From Streptomyces sp. NBC_01689 (GTDB lineage Bacteria; Actinomycetota; Actinomycetes; Streptomycetales; Streptomycetaceae): a stretch of 64,000 bases of DNA. The DNA is taken from positions 5,394,001 through 5,458,000 of the forward strand of contig NZ_CP109592.1 of assembly GCF_036250675.1 (NCBI RefSeq), written 5' to 3'. This document shows, one piece after another, positions 63,846 through 64,000 of this stretch. Every line of letters begins with the position of its first letter. The first letter of the stretch is position 1. A program made the translations under genes and the position numbers. The notes beneath the pieces are model-generated. The model did not search any database. It was not told the DNA's origin and saw nothing but the letters and a program-made list of their open reading frames with translations.

Positions 63846-64000
63846 TCACGCGGCCGTCGCGTCCTCCGTCACCGCGATCCGGTCCGCCAGTGCCTCGTAC
63901 GCCTGACGGTCGAACTCGCCCGCCACCGGGGCGAGTACGGTCGCCGCGGACAGGGCGACGGCCCGCGCCAGGCGTTCCGGCCAGGGCAGGTTCTCCACCA
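63846..64000 (-). CDS. PfkB-family sugar kinase, C-terminal fragment
   Basis: Only the last 50 codons are in the window; the gene continues to the right. The segment VENLPWPERLARAVALSA, then VLAPVAGEFDRQAYEAL, is typical of the C-terminus of PfkB-type sugar kinases, such as 1-phosphofructokinase-like proteins. In S. coelicolor I recall a sugar kinase beside nagA at this place. The substrate is not determinable from the fragment. Confidence 0.7.
   Translation of the reverse strand, partial: VENLPWPERLARAVALSAATVLAPVAGEFDRQAYEALADRIAVTEDATAA

Overview
The window is chromosomal DNA of a Streptomyces (order Streptomycetales). The evidence is very high GC with strong third-position GC bias, mycothiol biosynthesis (mshA), a phoU/phoR-phoP locus with PHO boxes, MsiK, a cdgB-type diguanylate cyclase, many GTG starts, leaderless promoters and rare TTA codons. 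From memory the gene order resembles the stretch of the S. coelicolor core chromosome from mshA to cdgB/nagA. No sequence search was run.

Layout. 1-8.2 kb: two perfect DnaA boxes, mshA, a YbjN-like protein, a Tat-exported beta-helix protein, AraC/DUF2000, an MFS exporter, and gpmA. 8.6-10.4 kb: an HxlR repressor divergent from a monooxygenase-SDR pair, with two matching operators between them. 10.6-14.7 kb: a minus-strand conflict operon (membrane protein, unknown 407-aa protein, EACC1, caspase). 15-18.7 kb: secreted protein, two SDRs, allene-oxide-cyclase-like protein and a Cys-rich micropeptide. 19-22.7 kb: phoU, phoR-phoP and a DUF461 lipoprotein. 23.3-28.2 kb: carD, ispD, ispF, cysS, rlmB. 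28.3-33.2 kb: DoxX protein, nucleotidyltransferase, small secreted protein, msiK and tRNA-Thr(TGT).

34.2-46 kb is the most unusual part. A VMAP-C protein is followed by a very large SAV_2336-type/NB-ARC/TPR STAND NTPase. Convergent to these is an operon of trypco2, trypsin-EAD2, an FxSxx-like precursor peptide and an HExxH peptide hydroxylase. A second precursor peptide and second HExxH enzyme run divergently. No radical SAM enzyme is present. I read this as a conflict or developmental signalling system that uses two hydroxylated peptides instead of the usual FxsA/FxsB cyclophane. Two members carry TTA codons, which suggests bldA control.

46-64 kb returns to a core-like region: an aminoglycoside-kinase-like protein, a rhomboid-like protein, an FAD oxidase cut by an in-frame stop, GNAT and MFS proteins, a quinone oxidoreductase behind a perfect SoxR box, a phytoene-dehydrogenase-like protein, a pentapeptide protein, an M1 peptidase, TerD, ArfB, a flavin reductase, and cdgB with a Crp-type site upstream. 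The window ends inside a sugar kinase gene.
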